DNA of 64,000 bases, taken from assembly GCF_000003815.2 (NCBI RefSeq), contig NC_049993.1, positions 2,010,645 to 2,074,644 on the forward strand. The letters are read 5' to 3'. A program made the position numbers and the translations under genes. This stretch comes from Branchiostoma floridae (taxonomy: Eukaryota > Chordata > Leptocardii > Amphioxiformes > Branchiostomatidae). The notes under the pieces were generated by a model. That model did no database searches. It saw nothing but the letters and a program-made list of their open reading frames with translations, and was not told the origin of the DNA. Of the stretch, positions 60,489 to 64,000 are shown piece by piece (within the stretch, counting starts at the first letter, position 1; the number at the start of each line of letters is the position of its first letter).

Positions 60489-63400
60489 ATGGCGGAAAAA
60501 GACAAACGGAAATCTGAGACCTCCACCAGTGACGAGACGGCTGCTGTCCCCGAAGGTGCCGCCTCTGGTGAGGATGACCAGGAGGTGGTCGTTCTCCCGG
60601 ATACGGCGGAGTCATCCTCTGAGAGCAACGACCAACCAGAGGACCCGTACGCATACAAAAAACCCGAGGACGTCACATTTCGTTACAGGGCAAGAGGTTG
60701 GTAAATATATGGGATTGAATGTAAATTATTGTTGCACACGCGACCTGATTTAAAATACAAACTCTTAAATCCACGTCATAGTCACACGTGTATCAGCTTA
60801 CCTTGGCTACACCTTAGTTAAGTTGTATGTGTTGGCGGCTAACAGATCTGTTGACGTGCTAATATGTCTTGATTTCGTACCAAATGAATAGAAAACAATC
60901 CTTTGATATTACAGCCTGTCGGGTAGACAAAGGGAGGTCGCCAAAGCTATTGTGTAAAAAACGATTTATCGTTTTTGTTGTTGTTGCTGTCATTAGAATG
61001 GTGAGCATATAACTGGGATGTTTGACTATCCTGAGGGTGGGCTCAGCAGTATATATGTTGTACTATACTATTTGTATCGATTTTTTTTTCAAAAATATTT
61101 TGTCTACATCTTTCTCAGAAAATTTAGTATATAAGTCGTTTAAAAGTTAGAGGAGTTAGAAGGGGCGGGCCTCAAAAACCACCCCCACCAGATTGACCGA
61201 AAAAAGCCCGGTCTAAATAGGGTTAAGGTTAATCGATCAATAAAAAATCAAGGAAAAACAAATTATAAGTTGCTGTTTGTTTTAAAACAAAATATGCAAA
61301 AGTGGCAACGTCTTCTTAATTTATTTGCAATCGTATTTTGATCCAGTTGAGATTTTGTTTAAAGTATTGAATCGTCACATTTCTACTTATTTTAGAAATG
61401 TGGACAAAGGCAAAATCCAGTGCAGTCTGTTGGCTCACACTGGCTTTGGTATTCCTGATGATAACGTCATACTGGCCCCTTTTGTCTGGCAAAGGTGTAA
61501 TAATAAGTTTATTGCCAATACATGCCAGTTGGCTGACGGCAAGTGCAAGAAAAACATTACATGTAACAATGAAAAATGGCATTCATGGCAAGAAATAATG
61601 TTACATATAGTAACAATCTATATTATACATGTTGCTATTTTTGATGGTTTAGACTTCATTACCTTCGCCAAAATTGCAGAATGTTATGGAAACGGTTAGG
61701 CCAGGAATTTTGGGGTCTATATGTAGGTCAAAGGCATGTAACTCAGAAAATTGTGAATGGATCTTGATGATATATGGTAGGTGTGTAGCGGTTGTGGAAG
61801 GGAATGTCGAGTTCTAAAATAGTATATACCTGGTGTTTTCATACTGATCTGCAGCGAGCTTTGTACGTAACTGCATTTGGCTGTGAACAAGATAACTCTA
61901 GATGTTGTTGATTGATATCAATGATATTTGATTGGTAGGTGGGGTCACAAAAAGAAAGGTCAAGTTCGACAATGGTCCCCTAGCGGCTTGCTGTGTTCGT
62001 GATTTTTGATTTGTAGATAGCCTTTATGTGCATAGAGTAATTGCAAAAAATTTGGCCCCCCTAGCGGCTTTTTGGAACTGCAGTTGCCGGTTTCCTTTCA
62101 AACTTTGGACTTAAATAACTCGAGAACGTGTCGACGGATCATTGCTAGGATCATTGCTAAGAGTTGAGTAGTCAGGTAATGGTCGTTTTTTTATCATGTG
62201 CCTGCTGCCTTCTTTGAAAGATATTAGTCTGTTCAACTTTGTATTAGGTACATGGATCAACAGGTCAGGTCCTCGTGGTGGCAGGAGCGATCCAGTATAT
62301 ATCAAACAAGGAAAACAAGTCGGTATTACAATCGCCCTCTTCTGGATCCCTAACTACAATAGTAACCACTATGACCTTACTGCCAACTACTGTGACCTTG
62401 AAACCAACCACTGTGACCTTGCCACCAACCACGTGCACTGTGACCTTACCACCCACCGCCATGACATTACCCCCGACCTTTGTGACCTTGCCACCAACCA
62501 CCATGACCTTGAAACCAACCCATGTGACCTTTCTGCCGCGATTTGTTCATTACATGCCTGATGTTTTTGATAAATTTTTGATAAATTTAGCTCATCGGGA
62601 CGTTGTAGATAAAATAAACCACAAAAAAAACAATAATTATTTAATAATTAATTAATTAGGGCTATGTAGCTCAAGATATGTATCAAAATATTTTTCACAG
62701 ATGTCAATGAGTGCACTAAGAACCCTTGCCGACAAGGACGCTGTGTAAACAAAGATGGCGGATACATCTGCATATGCTACAAAGGGTGGAGCGGACAGAA
62801 CTGTGATCTGGGTGAGTTGTTTAAATTCTGTAATTATGTTCGGTCGTTCTTTTGGCTACTAGGCCCTTCGACGCAACAACAAAACATATATGTTAAAATG
62901 ATGCAAATACGACTGCAATGCTGCAAACGTTTTGGGTTGGCGACAGTGTTCTATGGAGGCTGACTATTCTTATACAGGAATCCAGCCGTGTTGTGCTTCG
63001 GTCGCTCCCAGAGGTATGCTTACTGCCAACACGTCTGGTGTTCGATACCATTGGAACGATCGGCATTTGCATATTCGCAGAGATTTCTGATTGGCTGGTT
63101 CAAGCGCTCGTTCGAACAGGCATTCCATTACCATCAACGACCCATCTTCTTCGAGACTATTGGAACGATCTGATAAATCAAACTCTTGCCATACTAGGTT
63201 GACAAGAGCGCTATTCAAACATCCTTTCCGTTGAGAAAAGCCTCTAAGGTCTTTGTTTGCTCGTTTTAGGGAAGAAGTTCCGGGTATTCGCTGGAATGTT
63301 CAGGCATTAGGAACGTCTGACGCGGCGGCCATGTTGATGATAATTAATTATAACACGTTGATTATCATGCGAATCTGTCATTTCTTCACAAAGTATTAAA

Positions 63401-63858
63401 CAGAATTCATCCAAAATTGTTTTCGTACATGTCACAAGGGGACATTAAATATACTTCGTCCATTGTCGTACAGGGCTTTAATTGAAACAAAAAAATACAA
63501 GCATAGCATTGTTTTATTTTCTGAAATCAGGCGCAAATTAATGAGCGCTCGGATGTCATCCATAATATTTACTTGCTGTGGCCTAACTATCTTTTCCATC
63601 TACCAGAATCATGCCAGCTGAAGGCGGGACTTGGGGCGTCCTATCGCGGAAACATCTCTGTGACCAAGACAGGCAAGACCTGTCAGCGTTGGGACAGTCA
63701 GACACCACATCGGCACCGCAAGGCACCTGCTAGTCATCCGTCATCAGGACTGGAGGAGAACTACTGCCGGAACCCTGACGGGGAACCGGGAGGAGTTTGG
63801 TGTTACACCATGGATCCCGGCTCGAGATGGGAGTCTTGTGACGTACCAGTCTGCGCTG
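60489..63858 (+). CDS. Type II membrane protein with EGF and kringle domains, continues past the window
   Basis: Exons: 60489-60696 (cytoplasmic tail, acidic, SNDQPEDPYAYKKPEDV), 61396-61496 (membrane span LTLALVFLMITSYWPLL), 62248 to about 62555 (stalk with repeated VTLPPTT-like units), 62701-62811 (EGF, six cysteines, DVNEC start and CVNKDGGYICIC, which fits the calcium-binding and Asp/Asn hydroxylation pattern) and 63607-63858 (a whole kringle: GKTCQRWDSQTPH, LEENYCRNPDGE, GVWCYTMDP, RWESCDVPVCA). The first three exons match those of the lectin gene at 44726 in sequence and phase. Exon 1 uses a weak donor (GAG/GTTGGT), and the stalk exon's 3' border in phase 1 could not be found. The gene may therefore be imperfectly modelled or partly damaged. 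The last exon ends in phase 1, so more domains lie beyond the window. Confidence 0.75.
62340..62540. repeat. 21-bp-type coding repeat of the stalk exon
   Basis: Units of GTGACCTTGCCACCAACCAC and variants, multiples of about 21 bp, encode (V/M)TLPPTT on the plus strand. The same unit type, more degenerate, is in the stalk exon of the lectin gene at about 43215-43300 on the minus strand. The other frame reads CDLATNHHDLETN and is also open. Confidence 0.75.
62812..63606. other. Intron between EGF and kringle exons
   Basis: No coding content. Two pieces, GATACCATTGGAACGATCGG near 63043 and GAGACTATTGGAACGATCTG near 63153, are a short local duplication. Confidence 0.4.
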
Positions 63859-64000
63859 GTAAGGCGACAATGAAGTAGGGACGTAATAGCTGAATGTACT
63901 GTACTTGCAGTGTACTGTCAAACTTGCGTCTCTGAGGGGTTCTTCTTCTTCTTCTTTTTCTTCCATATACTCGTCCAACTTCATGTGATTGATGACTCCG
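63859..64000. other. Start of intron after the kringle exon
   Basis: Begins with the donor GTAAGG. It contains a TTC-rich tract (about 63940-63962) and runs to the window edge. Confidence 0.5.

Overview
The window is animal nuclear DNA, not prokaryotic. Coding sequence is split into small exons with GT-AG borders, separated by long AT-rich introns and spacers full of microsatellites, minisatellites, short inverted-repeat transposons and decayed retroelements. The best guess for the organism is a lancelet (Branchiostoma). An animal CYP74-type P450, type II membrane proteins built from C-type lectin, EGF and kringle modules, Penelope and CR1-like retroelements and a dense load of small inverted-repeat elements all fit. 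No sequence search was possible, so the organism is an inference.

Layout. 1-7.6 kb: a ~40-bp minisatellite, then the 3' end of an unrecognised minus-strand gene. Its last exon is partly triplicated downstream, and one of its introns is filled by a minisatellite whose units resemble the neighbouring splice acceptor. A broken inverted copy of a PLAT exon lies at 7355-7533. 7.6-14 kb: small inverted-repeat elements, (GT)n and (CA)n tracts, a mariner remnant and a decayed Penelope-like element. 14.25-18.35 kb: the main find, an intact six-exon plus-strand gene that joins a CYP74-type P450 (about 449 residues) to a C-terminal PLAT/LH2 domain (about 145 residues). 18.6-32 kb: no convincing gene, but several transposon families (a 1.2-kb element with tandem-repeat ends, pogo/Tigger-like, and two or more MITE families). 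32.4-33.7 kb: a minus-strand OTU/C76-like cysteine-protease ORF of probable transposon origin. 33.7-37.4 kb: tandem repeats and more elements. 37.7-38.9 kb: three phase-compatible exons of an unrecognised minus-strand gene.

40.7-44.7 kb (minus) and 60.5-63.9 kb (plus) hold two divergently oriented paralogous genes. They share the same start: an acidic cytoplasmic tail, one membrane span and a VTLPPTT-type stalk. Their outer parts differ, a C-type lectin domain in one and EGF plus kringle in the other. Between them lie a tRNA-Thr-like sequence, dispersed repeats, LINE fragments, and two ~310-bp inverted arms enclosing a CR1-like LINE.

No lipoxygenase is visible here. If the P450-PLAT protein is made, it would take fatty-acid hydroperoxides from a lipoxygenase encoded elsewhere, with the PLAT domain likely placing it at membranes or lipid droplets. 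That functional link is inferred from the two families.
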